Translations under genes and position numbers: made by a program
Notes under the pieces: generated by a model
Told to the model about the DNA's origin: nothing
Database searches by the model: none
The model's input: only the letters and a program-made list of their open reading frames with translations
Assembly (NCBI GenBank): GCA_942491345.1
Contig: CALOAN010000048.1
Location: 226,990 to 290,989 of the forward strand
Reading direction: 5' to 3'
DNA length: 64,000 bases
Source of the DNA: JAHEEL01 sp942491345
GTDB lineage: Bacteria > Actinomycetota > Acidimicrobiia > Spongiisociales > UBA5794
In this document: positions 16,705-25,769 of the stretch, in pieces
How the letters are laid out: every line of letters begins with the position of its first letter
Numbering within the stretch: the first letter of the stretch is position 1

Positions 16705-19238
16705 ACGACCGCCTCGGTGATGCCGCGCGACGGTTCCTTGCCGCTGAAGCGTTCGAACCTGACCGGTTCCAGATCGTGGCCATCGAGGCCATCGAAAGTG
16801 GCGCATCCGTTGTTGTGACGGCCCCAACAGGTTCCGGGAAGACGTTGATTGCAGAGGCCGCGATCGAGATCGCATTGGCTGCAGGGAAGAGGGCGTTCTA
16901 TACAACACCGATCAAGGCGCTTTCGAACCAGAAGTACCGTGATCTGGTCGTCCGGTACGGGGAGAGCGGAACTGGGCTCCTCACCGGTGACAACAGCCTC
17001 AACGGCGAGGCTCAGGTGGTGGTCATGACGACCGAAGTGCTCCGCAACATGATCTACGCCGGCTCGGCGGCTCTCGATGGTCTCGGCGTTGTGATCCTGG
17101 ACGAAGTGCACTATCTCCAGGATCGCTATCGCGGCTCAGTCTGGGAGGAGACGATCATCCATCTGCCGGCCGATGTTCAGCTTGTCAACTTGTCGGCGAC
17201 CGTCGCCAACAGTGAGGAGTTCGCCGGGTGGATGAGGGCTCGGAGAGGCGCGACGGAACTCGTTGTGGAAGAGGAACGTCCCGTTCCGCTCGAATCGGTG
17301 TATCTCCTGCGCGACCGCTACCACGGTGACGCAGTCGAATGGTTTCCCGTCTTCGGCAAGGATGGCATCCGACCCAATCCGCGGGTTGTCAGCCTCCTGC
17401 GCAAGGGCAGGGGCCGCCAGCGGCGCTTCGCGACGCCGCGGCGACTCGAGGTAGCCGAGGCATTGCTCGCCGCCGGGATGCTTCCTGCGATCTACTTCAT
17501 CTTCTCGAGAGCCGGCTGTGATCAGGCAGCGAGAACAGTGGCTTCGGCCGGGCTTCGTCTCACATCGGCGGACGAGCGTGAGGTGATTCGCTCGTTTGCC
17601 TCCGATGCCATCGCACACCTTGATCCGACCGACCTTGGCGTGCTCGGCTACGAGTCGTGGCTTGCCATGCTCGAATCCGGTGTGGCCGCACACCATGCCG
17701 GGATGGTCCCGGCCTTCAAGGAGACGGTCGAGGAGCTGTTCGCCGACGGGTGTATCAAGCTTGTCTTCGCCACTGAGACGCTTGCCCTCGGCATCAACAT
17801 GCCGGCGAAAGCCGTAGTCCTCGAGTCGTTCAGCAAGTTCAACGGTGAGTCGCACGAGCTCCTCAGACCCGGCGACTACACACAGCTGACCGGCCGCGCG
17901 GGCCGAAGGGGGATCGACGAACGCGGCACGGCTGTGATCCTCTACAGCTCCTACGTGCCGTTCAAGCAGGTCGCCGATGTTGCCGCGATGGGGAGTCATC
18001 CGCTCGTGTCGTCCTTCGAACCTTCCTACAACATGGCGGTCAATCTCGTGGCCAACTATCCCAAAGACACCGCACGGGAGCTCCTCCGGGCCTCGTTCGC
18101 GCAGTTCAGAGTGCAGGAACGGGCGCGCCAACTCGACGAACGCATCGCCGAACGAGAGGCCGAGGTAGCGAGGTACCTCGCAGCGGCTCAGTGTGAACGC
18201 GGCGACATTGAGGCGTATGTCGCGGCGCCGCCTGGATCGGCCGAGGGAGCCGATTCCACACGTGTGTTCCTCGAGGGGCTTGATTCGGGAGACGTCCTCG
18301 ACCTCGGCGACGACCGCCGATGGCTGATTCTGGCGCGGGGGTACGGACCGAACCCGCAGTATCTGCTGCTCTCCGATCGCGGGCGGCAGCGAAGGGTCAA
18401 ACTGACCGAGCTTGATGCTGTCCCGCGCCACCTTGGGGCAATGGACCTCGACGAACCGATCCGGAGCCACGATCCGGAGTATCTCGCAACCACGTCGACT
18501 TCGCTCGGCCGCTGGAAACCCGATCAACCGGACCGTCATGAACCCGTCCCGATCGACGATTCGACGATCGCAGGCTGCCCCAAGATCGACGAGCATCTCG
18601 GCTGGCTTGCCCGGTCACGCAGATCGGCGAAGGATCTGCGTCGCCTCCTCCGACGTCGAACTCGCACGAGCGACGACATCGTCGAGCGCTTCCAGGCCAG
18701 AATGGGAGTCCTGGGCGAGCTCGGGTACGTCACGCGCTGGGTGTTGTCGGAGAAGGGCGAACGGCTCCGCCGTGTGTACTGCGAGCTTGATCTCCTACTC
18801 GCCGAAACAGTTGCCGACGGGCTCCTCGACGGGCTCACTGCTGCCGAGTTCTCTGCCGTCGTATCGATGTTCACCTTCGAGCCACGTCGTGCCGACCCCG
18901 AGGAGGTTCGACTCGTCGGGGTCGTTGCAGAGCGGGCTTCGGGGATCATGACGGCATCGGTCGCGGTGACGGCCGTCGAGCAACGGTGGGGCGTTCCCGC
19001 TACGCGAGCTCCCGAGCACGGATTCGCCCCGCTCGCCTACGGGTGGGTCGCGGGGGCGGACCTGGAGGAGCTCTTCGGTGACGACGACTTCGCAGCAGGC
19101 GACTTCGTCCGGAACTGTCGGCAGCTTCTTGACCTCATGCGCCAGATACGGGACGCGTTTCCGTCACTCGCCACCGTGGCAAGCGCCGCGATCTCTGCAA
19201 CGGATCGGGGCATCGTTGCGACGGGAGGTCGCGCGTGA
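16701..19238 (+). CDS. helY: Ski2/Mtr4-like DEAD/DEAH RNA helicase (HelY)
   Basis: 845 residues. The N-terminal helicase has Walker A VTAPTGSGKT (about residue 41) and motif II LDEVHY (DEVH, about 134). Motif III is seen as SAT and motif VI as QLTGRAGRRGID (about 395). The C-terminal half carries the Ski2-like winged helix and DSHCT domain (LLDGLTAAEFSAVVSMFTFE). ATP-driven RNA unwinding is known for the family, and actinobacterial HelY usually sits next to tatC. The ATG at 16701 overlaps the tatC stop, so I prefer it to an ATG 15 bp upstream. Confidence 0.9.
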   Translation: MNDRLGDAARRFLAAEAFEPDRFQIVAIEAIESGASVVVTAPTGSGKTLIAEAAIEIALAAGKRAFYTTPIKALSNQKYRDLVVRYGESGTGLLTGDNSLNGEAQVVVMTTEVLRNMIYAGSAALDGLGVVILDEVHYLQDRYRGSVWEETIIHLPADVQLVNLSATVANSEEFAGWMRARRGATELVVEEERPVPLESVYLLRDRYHGDAVEWFPVFGKDGIRPNPRVVSLLRKGRGRQRRFATPRRLEVAEALLAAGMLPAIYFIFSRAGCDQAARTVASAGLRLTSADEREVIRSFASDAIAHLDPTDLGVLGYESWLAMLESGVAAHHAGMVPAFKETVEELFADGCIKLVFATETLALGINMPAKAVVLESFSKFNGESHELLRPGDYTQLTGRAGRRGIDERGTAVILYSSYVPFKQVADVAAMGSHPLVSSFEPSYNMAVNLVANYPKDTARELLRASFAQFRVQERARQLDERIAEREAEVARYLAAAQCERGDIEAYVAAPPGSAEGADSTRVFLEGLDSGDVLDLGDDRRWLILARGYGPNPQYLLLSDRGRQRRVKLTELDAVPRHLGAMDLDEPIRSHDPEYLATTSTSLGRWKPDQPDRHEPVPIDDSTIAGCPKIDEHLGWLARSRRSAKDLRRLLRRRTRTSDDIVERFQARMGVLGELGYVTRWVLSEKGERLRRVYCELDLLLAETVADGLLDGLTAAEFSAVVSMFTFEPRRADPEEVRLVGVVAERASGIMTASVAVTAVEQRWGVPATRAPEHGFAPLAYGWVAGADLEELFGDDDFAAGDFVRNCRQLLDLMRQIRDAFPSLATVASAAISATDRGIVATGGRA

Positions 19239-20119
19239 CCCGCTGGTGGGTGACTGTCAACCCCGCTGCCGGTAGAGGGCGCGATCTGACGCGCCGGGTC
19301 GAGTCCGCCTTGGATGTGCGGGCGGTCGACTACGAGCTTCGCACGTCGGAGACCGCCGAAGCCGTTGGGGGGATCATCGCGCAGGGTCGCGACCTCGGAT
19401 ACGATTCATTCCTCGCGGTCGGAGGGGACGGAACCGCGAATCTTGTGCTGAATCACATCCTCGCAGGCGAGTGGCCGCGACCTCCGACACTCGGGATCCT
19501 GCCGGCCGGTTCGGGAAGCGACTTCGTTCGGACGTTTGCGATTCCGAACGAGCTCGAGGCTGCCGCTGATCACCTGCTCGACGAAGACCGCTACCCGGTC
19601 GATGTTGGCCGTCTGGCCGGTCGGTTTGGGCGGTCGTACTTCCTCAACGCAGCGAATGCCGGGCTCGGGGCGCGCACGGTTGTCGAGGCAGCGCGCTTCC
19701 CGGACTGGATGGGCCCGCGACGGTACCTGGCGGGGTTCTGGTCGGCGCTGGCCCGGACTGTGCCGGACAAGATTCGGGTCGACTGTGATGCCCGGACCAT
19801 TACGACGGTTGGATGGAACGTGGTGATCGCCAATGGCCAGTTCTTCGGTGGAGGAATGAACGTCGCTCCCCGGGCAGCCGCCGGCGACGGGCTGTTCGAC
19901 GTTCAGGTGTTCTCGGGCCGAAGAAGGATTGCGCCCGTGGTCATCCGCAGAGTCGTTCGGGGAACCCACCTCACGCATACGGCGGTGCGTCGCACCACCG
20001 GACGAAGAGTCGATGTCGACATCCCGCAGGATTGGCTCGTCGAAGCCGATGGGGAGATCGTCGGGCGCGGTCCATTCTCAGCCGAGGTGCTCGGGGGCCT
20101 GCTGGACTTCAAGATCTAG
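19235..20119 (+). CDS. diacylglycerol kinase-family lipid kinase
   Basis: 294 residues. The N-terminus WVTVNPAAGRGR and the nucleotide-binding GGDGTANLVLNHIL (about residues 63-76) with LPAGSGSDFVRTF (about 89) are the DAGK/YegS family signatures. It phosphorylates a lipid such as diacylglycerol or a sphingoid base with ATP. The C-terminal VEADGEIVGRGPFSAEV matches the family's second domain. The GTG overlaps the helY stop. Confidence 0.88.
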   Translation: MTRWWVTVNPAAGRGRDLTRRVESALDVRAVDYELRTSETAEAVGGIIAQGRDLGYDSFLAVGGDGTANLVLNHILAGEWPRPPTLGILPAGSGSDFVRTFAIPNELEAAADHLLDEDRYPVDVGRLAGRFGRSYFLNAANAGLGARTVVEAARFPDWMGPRRYLAGFWSALARTVPDKIRVDCDARTITTVGWNVVIANGQFFGGGMNVAPRAAAGDGLFDVQVFSGRRRIAPVVIRRVVRGTHLTHTAVRRTTGRRVDVDIPQDWLVEADGEIVGRGPFSAEVLGGLLDFKI

Positions 20120-20335
20120 GCAACAGCGAGGGACCGCGGGCCGCAGTCCGGAGATGGCGTAATCGTCGATCGCCGGGGGCCGCTTGCCGAATTCGGAGCG
20201 GACTGAATTCAGCCAAGCGACGCTGCAAGGTCCGGTCACCACCGGTTGGTCGCAACCAAGCGGTGCAAACAGCGTGAAACTGTCGCCGGATGCCCAATGC
20301 CCGTGTATGCTCCCCGGCCGCAGGAGGTTGCAGCT

Positions 20336-20758
20336 ATGGCCACCGAAGAATCTGTCGATGACGACGCAGCCGAGGACATGCCAGATCCAGACGATGACAT
20401 CATCGAGGAGGATCTCATCGACGATGTCGCCGAGATCGATGATGTCGTCGAGGTCGATGATGATGAAACGGACGAGGTGGAAGCGGCGGACGACGACGCA
20501 GAAGTCGAGGACGAGGCATTCGACGAACTCGAGGCCGAAGAGCTCGAGATGCTCACCGAAGATGAGACCACCGAGACGCTTGTGGTCGACGAGGCTGCCG
20601 AGATGCGGGCAATTCGGCGAGCAGAGCTCGCCATGGACCAGCAGGGTGTTGTCGAAGCGAGTGACGGTGAGTTCGTCTGCTCCAGCTGCTTTCTGGTTCT
20701 CAAGACCAGCCAGCTCGCCAATCCCCGCAAGAAGATCTGCAGAGATTGCGCAGGTTGA
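20336..20758 (+). CDS. DUF4193-family acidic zinc-binding protein
   Basis: 140 residues. A very acidic first part (long runs of Asp and Glu, residues 5-95) is followed by a C-terminal zinc-binding region with CSSC (about 115) and CRDC (about 136). This matches the actinobacterial DUF4193 family, of unknown function. Start at 20336 has AGGAGG 7 bp upstream. It opens the next gene group after a 216-bp gap in which I see nothing else. Confidence 0.8.
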   Translation: MATEESVDDDAAEDMPDPDDDIIEEDLIDDVAEIDDVVEVDDDETDEVEAADDDAEVEDEAFDELEAEELEMLTEDETTETLVVDEAAEMRAIRRAELAMDQQGVVEASDGEFVCSSCFLVLKTSQLANPRKKICRDCAG

Positions 20759-21014
20759 GCGACCGAGCCGTCGGCCCGAATTGCTGAGGAAGCGACGACC
20801 GCCAAGCGCCGTTGACGGTTGGTCGGTTATGTCCGTTCGTCGCGAGACTCCACAGCAGTCCAGGGCATGAATCGCGCAGGCGCACTTCGATTCGAACACG
20901 TCGACGAAGGCGTCGGGAGTGACGAGCTGCGAGCTCGGCCTCTGTCGCGGGCCTCGCAGCTCCAACCTTGGTCCTTGCTTCTCGTTTCTGCAGCGGGAAC
21001 GGCATGATGAAGCC

Positions 21015-21539
21015 ATGACGCCTGTGCCCTTCATGACAGTTAGCGCGAGGCCGGCCGAGCCCCAGGACATCCGCGACCTCGAGCGGCTCTATGCCGGGCT
21101 GGCCTCGGAGCAGCGCGCGATCCGCCCGATCTGGCCCTACACCGATGGTGTGCCTGAGCCGATCGGCAGATCTTTGAGCACCTTGCTCGAGCGCCCAGAC
21201 GGGATCGTCGTTTTGGGGCATATCGACCATGTTCCTCTTGGTTTCCTGGTGGGCGTCGAACAACCGCTCCTCGCCCCGATGGCTCATCGCACCATCGGCG
21301 TGATACAACTCATCTTCACGGATCACGAGGCGCGGGGCGTTGGGGTCGGTGCCGCCATGCTTCACGCGGCGATGGAGGAATTCCGCAAGCGCGGGATCGA
21401 TCTCTTTGATGCACAGGTGAGTCCCGGGCACCGTATGGCCAAGAACTTCTTCGAGTCCAACGGCTTCAAAGCTCGTTCGATCACCATGTATCGCGGCGAG
21501 TCTGAGATAGCACCGGCGCCAATCGAGCCGCTCATATGA
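21015..21539 (+). CDS. GNAT-family N-acetyltransferase
   Basis: 174 residues. The GNAT fold is shown by IQLIFTDHEARGVGVGAAML (acetyl-CoA binding loop, about residues 98-117) and NFFESNGFKARSITMYRGE at the end (beta 6-7). The acceptor is unknown. The start at 21015 is preferred because the frame upstream is unlike the family. It overlaps the next gene by 4 bp (ATGA). Confidence 0.8.
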   Translation: MTPVPFMTVSARPAEPQDIRDLERLYAGLASEQRAIRPIWPYTDGVPEPIGRSLSTLLERPDGIVVLGHIDHVPLGFLVGVEQPLLAPMAHRTIGVIQLIFTDHEARGVGVGAAMLHAAMEEFRKRGIDLFDAQVSPGHRMAKNFFESNGFKARSITMYRGESEIAPAPIEPLI

Positions 21540-22348
21540 TCGGCCGTCTCGACGGCGGTGGGCCGAAGACCTTCGTCTTCGACCTTGATGGTGTCGTGTA
21601 CGTCGACCACACTGGTGTGCCTGGCGCAGGTGAAGCCTTGACGGCGCTCGATCGTGCGGGACACCAAGTGCTCTTCGCCACCAACAACTCATCGCGCGGG
21701 GTCGACACGGTGATCGATAACATCCGGTCGCGCACCGGCTATCGAGCCGAGGTCGAGGCCGTTGTCACATCGGGACTGGCGGCCGCCGACCTCCTGAGCG
21801 ATGGCGCAGAGACATGTTTCGTATTCGGATCGAGAGAACTCGAGCAGACGCTGGTCGCCGAGGGAATCGAGGTGACGCGGGACCATACGCTCGCGACGGC
21901 AGTGGTCGTTGGCCTCGATCGGGGTCTTTCGTACGAACGTTTGACGAGTGCCGTCCTCGCCGTTCGACGCGGGGCCCGGCTCATTGCCACGAACGACGAT
22001 GCGACCTATCCGGCGGAGGACGGTCAATACCCGGGGTGCGGAGCGATCGTCGCGGCCGTCGAGCGCGCCACGGGGATCAGCGCCGTTGTGTGTGGAAAGC
22101 CAAATCCGCCCATGCAGAGGTTGATCGAACGCCGGATCGAACATCCGGAGGTCTGGATGGTCGGCGACCGTGTCGAGACCGATCTTGCGCTGGCCGACCG
22201 GGCGGGCTGGGGGAAGATCCTGGTCCTGTCCGGCGTGACTGGTCCGGATGAAACTTCCGTTTCCGCCCCACTTCCGCATCATACGATCAACTCCATCGCG
22301 GAGCTCGGAACTCTGATGTCCTCGGAAACACACGGGGCCGGGGGATAA
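21536..22348 (+). CDS. HAD-superfamily IIA phosphatase (NagD/PGP-like)
   Basis: 270 residues. The catalytic motif FVFDLDGVVYVD (nucleophile Asp about 16) is followed by motif II FATNNSSRG. C-terminal motif III/IV are KPNPPMQRL and MVGDRVETDLALADRAGWG. This is the NagD/4-nitrophenylphosphatase type with a C2 cap. The likely substrate is a small phosphorylated metabolite such as phosphoglycolate; not determinable here. Confidence 0.87.
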   Translation: MIGRLDGGGPKTFVFDLDGVVYVDHTGVPGAGEALTALDRAGHQVLFATNNSSRGVDTVIDNIRSRTGYRAEVEAVVTSGLAAADLLSDGAETCFVFGSRELEQTLVAEGIEVTRDHTLATAVVVGLDRGLSYERLTSAVLAVRRGARLIATNDDATYPAEDGQYPGCGAIVAAVERATGISAVVCGKPNPPMQRLIERRIEHPEVWMVGDRVETDLALADRAGWGKILVLSGVTGPDETSVSAPLPHHTINSIAELGTLMSSETHGAGG

Positions 22349-22355
22349 TGGTGTC

Positions 22356-22532
22356 ATGACCCAGAAGCCAGACGAACAGGCAGCGGGGGCCGGTGAGGAC
22401 CTCGACGAGCTCGAGGCGAAGCTGAAGGCCGCAGATGCCGCCGATGCTCCGGAGACTGCCGAACACGTTGCGCAACTCCTCGGGACTGCCCTCGACGATA
22501 TCGAAGGCGGTCGGGGGAGCGGACCACCCTGA
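22356..22532 (+). CDS. 58-residue acidic protein upstream of tlyA
   Basis: An ATG at 22356 opens a 58-residue frame rich in Glu, Asp and Ala, mostly predicted helix (EDLDELEAKLKAADAAD and EHVAQLLGTALDDI). It starts 8 bp after the HAD gene stop, and its stop overlaps the proposed CTG start of tlyA. I know no function. Gene spacing and codon use like the neighbours support it being real. Confidence 0.6.
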   Translation: MTQKPDEQAAGAGEDLDELEAKLKAADAADAPETAEHVAQLLGTALDDIEGGRGSGPP

Positions 22533-23320
22533 CCAGGCGACGCCTTGATGCCGAGCTCGTGCGGCGAAAGCTGGTGCCGTCACGCACCGAGGCGCGGCGG
22601 ATGATCGACACCGGGCGCGTGCGCGTTCGCGGAAATCCTGCCCCGAAGCCATCGACGATGGTCGCTCCGGATGATCCCCTCTCGATCGACGGCCCTCCCG
22701 CGCAGTTCGTGAGCCGCGCCGGAGCGAAGCTCGATGGCGCGATCGATGCCTTTGATGTCGCGGTTGAGGGCCGGATCGCGATCGACGTTGGAGCATCGAC
22801 TGGAGGCTTCACCGACTGCCTTCTCCAGCGCGGGGCCGCCGAAGTAGTCGCTCTCGACGTTGGATATGGTCAACTTCATCATCGGATTCGCAGCGATCCC
22901 CGAGTTGTCGTTGTAGAACGAACGAACATCCGCCACGCCGATCCCATTGCGCTTGGAGCTCCGTTCGATCTTGTGGTTGCCGATCTCTCCTTCATCTCGT
23001 TGGCGCTCGTTGCCCGGCAGATCCGCGCTCTTGGGGCGGGGGACACCGATTGGATCCTTCTGGTCAAGCCACAGTTCGAGGCAGGCAAGGGGCTGGTTGG
23101 TAGCGGTGGGATCGTCCGAGACCCGGAGGTCCATGTGCAGGCGATTGAACAGGCGGTTGCGGCGCTGGACACGACCGGAGTGGGTGTCATCGGCCTCGTC
23201 GACTCGTCCATCACGGGCACGGAGGGCAATCGAGAATTCCTCATTCACGGCAGGATCACCGAACGGCGCACCGATGCCGGTACCGTACGCAGCGTCGTTT
23301 CCGAGGAGCATCAGCCGTGA
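22529..23320 (+). CDS. tlyA: 16S/23S rRNA 2'-O-methyltransferase TlyA
   Basis: 263 residues from a CTG. An S4 RNA-binding domain (residues 1-60) precedes a Rossmann methyltransferase domain with IDVGASTGGFTDCLLQRGA (about 80). The catalytic KDKE-type residues fit, with DLSFISL and LVKPQFEAGK visible. TlyA methylates rRNA and sets sensitivity to capreomycin in mycobacteria. The S4 helix RRRLDAELVRRKLVPSR needs codons upstream of the first usual start (GTG 22559). The CTG at 22529 gives the family N-terminus and overlaps the previous stop (CTGA), so I chose it. Confidence 0.88.
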   Translation: MTRRRLDAELVRRKLVPSRTEARRMIDTGRVRVRGNPAPKPSTMVAPDDPLSIDGPPAQFVSRAGAKLDGAIDAFDVAVEGRIAIDVGASTGGFTDCLLQRGAAEVVALDVGYGQLHHRIRSDPRVVVVERTNIRHADPIALGAPFDLVVADLSFISLALVARQIRALGAGDTDWILLVKPQFEAGKGLVGSGGIVRDPEVHVQAIEQAVAALDTTGVGVIGLVDSSITGTEGNREFLIHGRITERRTDAGTVRSVVSEEHQP

Positions 23321-24114
23321 ACAGAATCGCCATGGTCGTGCATGAAGAGAAGCCGCTTGCGACCGAGGCCGCCGCGTCCTTTGCGAATGCGTGCGCAGCA
23401 CGCGGGGTCGAGACCGTCGTCGTGGCCGGCGATTCGCTGCCGGACGACGTCGAGGCGGTTGTCGGGGTAGGCGGCGATGGCACCGTCCTTCGGGCCGGCG
23501 CGCTGGCCATGGCGCAGGAACTCCCCGTGGCGGGAATCAACGTTGGACGGGTTGGGTATCTCGCCGAGTTCGCGATGGATGAGATCGAGGCGTTTGTCGA
23601 TGCGCTTGCGGGCGGCCGTCTGCGCGTATTCACGGCAATGACGGTGGCCGTACGAGGTAGCGGATTCGTAGCCACCGGAATCAACGACGTCGTCATAGAG
23701 AAGGTCGTCAGTGAACGGATCATCGAAATCGGCGTTGCCATCAACGGGCACCGATTCGCCGACTACCGCACCGACGGCCTGATCATCGCCACGCCCATCG
23801 GATCAACGGCATACTCACTGTCCGCCGGTGGTCCGGTCGTGGACCCAGAAGTGGAGGCGTTGGTCCTTACCCCGATCGCACCCCACAGCCTCCTGTCGCG
23901 AAGTCTGGTGGTCTCACCCGACGCTGAGATCGGAATCACCGTCGAGATCGATCGACCGGCACGGGTCAACGTCGATGGTCGCGAGATTGGTGTTGTAGAA
24001 CCAGGAGCCAACGTCACGGTTGCGCGCGGCTCTCACAGCGTGCGGTTTCTCACTCTCGACACCCACCCGTTCCCCCAGGCCGTGCGGCACCAATTCGGCC
24101 TTGCCCATGCTTGA
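23317..24114 (+). CDS. nadK: NAD kinase
   Basis: 265 residues. It makes NADP from NAD with ATP or polyphosphate. The catalytic GVGGDGTVLRAG (GGDG, about 50-53), INVGRVGYLAEF and DGLIIATPIGSTAYSLSAGG (about 150-169) are all conserved. The GTG start overlaps the tlyA stop, and recN begins before its end. The tlyA-nadK-recN order is widespread. Confidence 0.94.
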   Translation: MNRIAMVVHEEKPLATEAAASFANACAARGVETVVVAGDSLPDDVEAVVGVGGDGTVLRAGALAMAQELPVAGINVGRVGYLAEFAMDEIEAFVDALAGGRLRVFTAMTVAVRGSGFVATGINDVVIEKVVSERIIEIGVAINGHRFADYRTDGLIIATPIGSTAYSLSAGGPVVDPEVEALVLTPIAPHSLLSRSLVVSPDAEIGITVEIDRPARVNVDGREIGVVEPGANVTVARGSHSVRFLTLDTHPFPQAVRHQFGLAHA

Positions 24115-25702
24115 CGAGTTGACGGTTCAGAACCTCGGGCTGATACCGAACGCCCGCCTTGAACCGGGACCGGGCCTCGTGGTTATCTCCGGTGAAACAG
24201 GGACGGGAAAGACACTCTTGCTCGGGGCGCTCCGGCTGCTCCGAGGCGAGTCGGCGCGCAAGGATCAGATCGGTCCGGCCGGGGATGAGACGGTAGTCGA
24301 GGCTCGGTTTGTGTACCCGGATGGCGAGCGAGTCCTCGGGCGCAGAGTGGATCGACGCCGCTCAAGAGCGACGATCGACGGGTCCCTTGCCACGGCAGCG
24401 AGCCTTGCCGACGTATTGAGCGGCGTCCTCGACGTTGTGGGGCAACACGATCGGACCATGCTCAGCGAACCGCGCGCGGTGCGGCGGGCCCTCGATGCCG
24501 CGATGGACACCGAGGGCCAGGAAGCCGTCGTTCGGTACATGGATGCCTGGGCTGCATATGTCGAAGTCAACGAACGCGCGACTGCGCTCGGCGGTGACCG
24601 ACGAGCCCTCGAACGCGAACTCGAGATGGTCCGATTCCAGCGAGACGAAGTCGCGAGCGCCGGGTTCGAGCCGGGAGACGAAAGGGAGTTGGGGGATCGG
24701 GCCGGTCGGCTCAGGAATGCTGAAGAGCTGCGAGAGCGGCTCGGCGTCATCCGCGACGCGGCAGGTGATCAGGGTGCGGCCGGATCGCTGGAACGCGCCG
24801 TGCGGGAGCTGAAGGCTGCCTCGAAGGTCGACCGATCGCTGGGTGACCTCGCTGATTTCGGGGCTGAACTCGTCGAGTCGCTGTCCGAACTCAACACGGA
24901 AGTCGGTCGAGCGACTGCCGACCTCGACCACGATCCGCGGGAACTCGAACACGTCGAACAACGGCTGGCGCTGGTCGCCGATCTGAAGCGGAAGTACGGA
25001 GACGACCTCGAGTCAGTGCTCACGTTCGGGGAGACTGCAGCGCATCGCGCAGAAGAACTGGAGGGCTTGCTCGACCAGTCAGAAGTGATTGAGCAGCAGC
25101 TGGCCGATGTCCGAGCCGACGTCGCAGTTGCGGCCGACGCGCTGCGCGATCATCGTCGGGCCACGGGGGAACGTGTCGCGGCCGGAACCGTCGGCCATCT
25201 GCGCGATCTTGGATTCAGCGACCCCGTTGTTGCGTTCGAGATCACCGAACGTGAGCCAGGTCCGGACGGCGGTGACCGGGTCGTCCTCAACTTCTCGTCT
25301 GATCGCGCGCTGAAGCCGGGACCCATCTCCAAGGTCGCGTCCGGCGGCGAATTGAGCCGCCTCATCCTTGCTCTGAGGCTGGCCGCCGGCGCAGGAGAGG
25401 TGGCAGTGGTGGCGTTCGACGAGATCGACGCGGGAACGGGGGGAGCGACGGCCCTCGCGATGGGCAGAAAGCTGCAAACCCTTGCCCGCGAGCGCCAGGT
25501 GTTCTGCGTGACGCATCTTCCCCAAGTGGCTGCGTTTGCCGACACCCATTTCGTTGTGCGGCGCAACGCAAACACGGCAACCGTCGAGCAGTTGGAGGGA
25601 ACGGAGCGGCTCGAGGAGCTTTCCAGAATGCTCGCCGGCCTCCCCGACAGCGAACGAGGGCGGGCCCATGCCGAAGAGCTGCTGAAGATCGCAGGAGCAT
25701 GA
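24107..25702 (+). CDS. recN: DNA repair protein RecN
   Basis: 531 residues. This SMC-like ATPase acts in double-strand break repair. Walker A GETGTGKTLLLGALRLL is near residue 34, a central coiled-coil arm runs about 155-350, and the ABC signature KVASGGELSRLILALRLA and Walker B VVAFDEIDAGTGG are near 430-460. It overlaps nadK by 8 bp. It is a little shorter than the usual 550-590 residues, mostly in the arm. Confidence 0.92.
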   Translation: MLDELTVQNLGLIPNARLEPGPGLVVISGETGTGKTLLLGALRLLRGESARKDQIGPAGDETVVEARFVYPDGERVLGRRVDRRRSRATIDGSLATAASLADVLSGVLDVVGQHDRTMLSEPRAVRRALDAAMDTEGQEAVVRYMDAWAAYVEVNERATALGGDRRALERELEMVRFQRDEVASAGFEPGDERELGDRAGRLRNAEELRERLGVIRDAAGDQGAAGSLERAVRELKAASKVDRSLGDLADFGAELVESLSELNTEVGRATADLDHDPRELEHVEQRLALVADLKRKYGDDLESVLTFGETAAHRAEELEGLLDQSEVIEQQLADVRADVAVAADALRDHRRATGERVAAGTVGHLRDLGFSDPVVAFEITEREPGPDGGDRVVLNFSSDRALKPGPISKVASGGELSRLILALRLAAGAGEVAVVAFDEIDAGTGGATALAMGRKLQTLARERQVFCVTHLPQVAAFADTHFVVRRNANTATVEQLEGTERLEELSRMLAGLPDSERGRAHAEELLKIAGA

Positions 25703-25769
25703 TCGCGGACAAAGGTGTGCACGAGCGAACACCTTCGGTATGCTGCGGCCTTCCGAGGTGGAGTGCGGC

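Noticed and set aside
17136..18596. 486-codon open frame on the - strand
   Set aside because: It lies fully antisense to helY, which has all helicase motifs. Long antisense frames are common in GC-rich DNA.
20700..21692. 330-codon open frame on the - strand
   Set aside because: Antisense to the GNAT gene and ends of its neighbours, with no domain.
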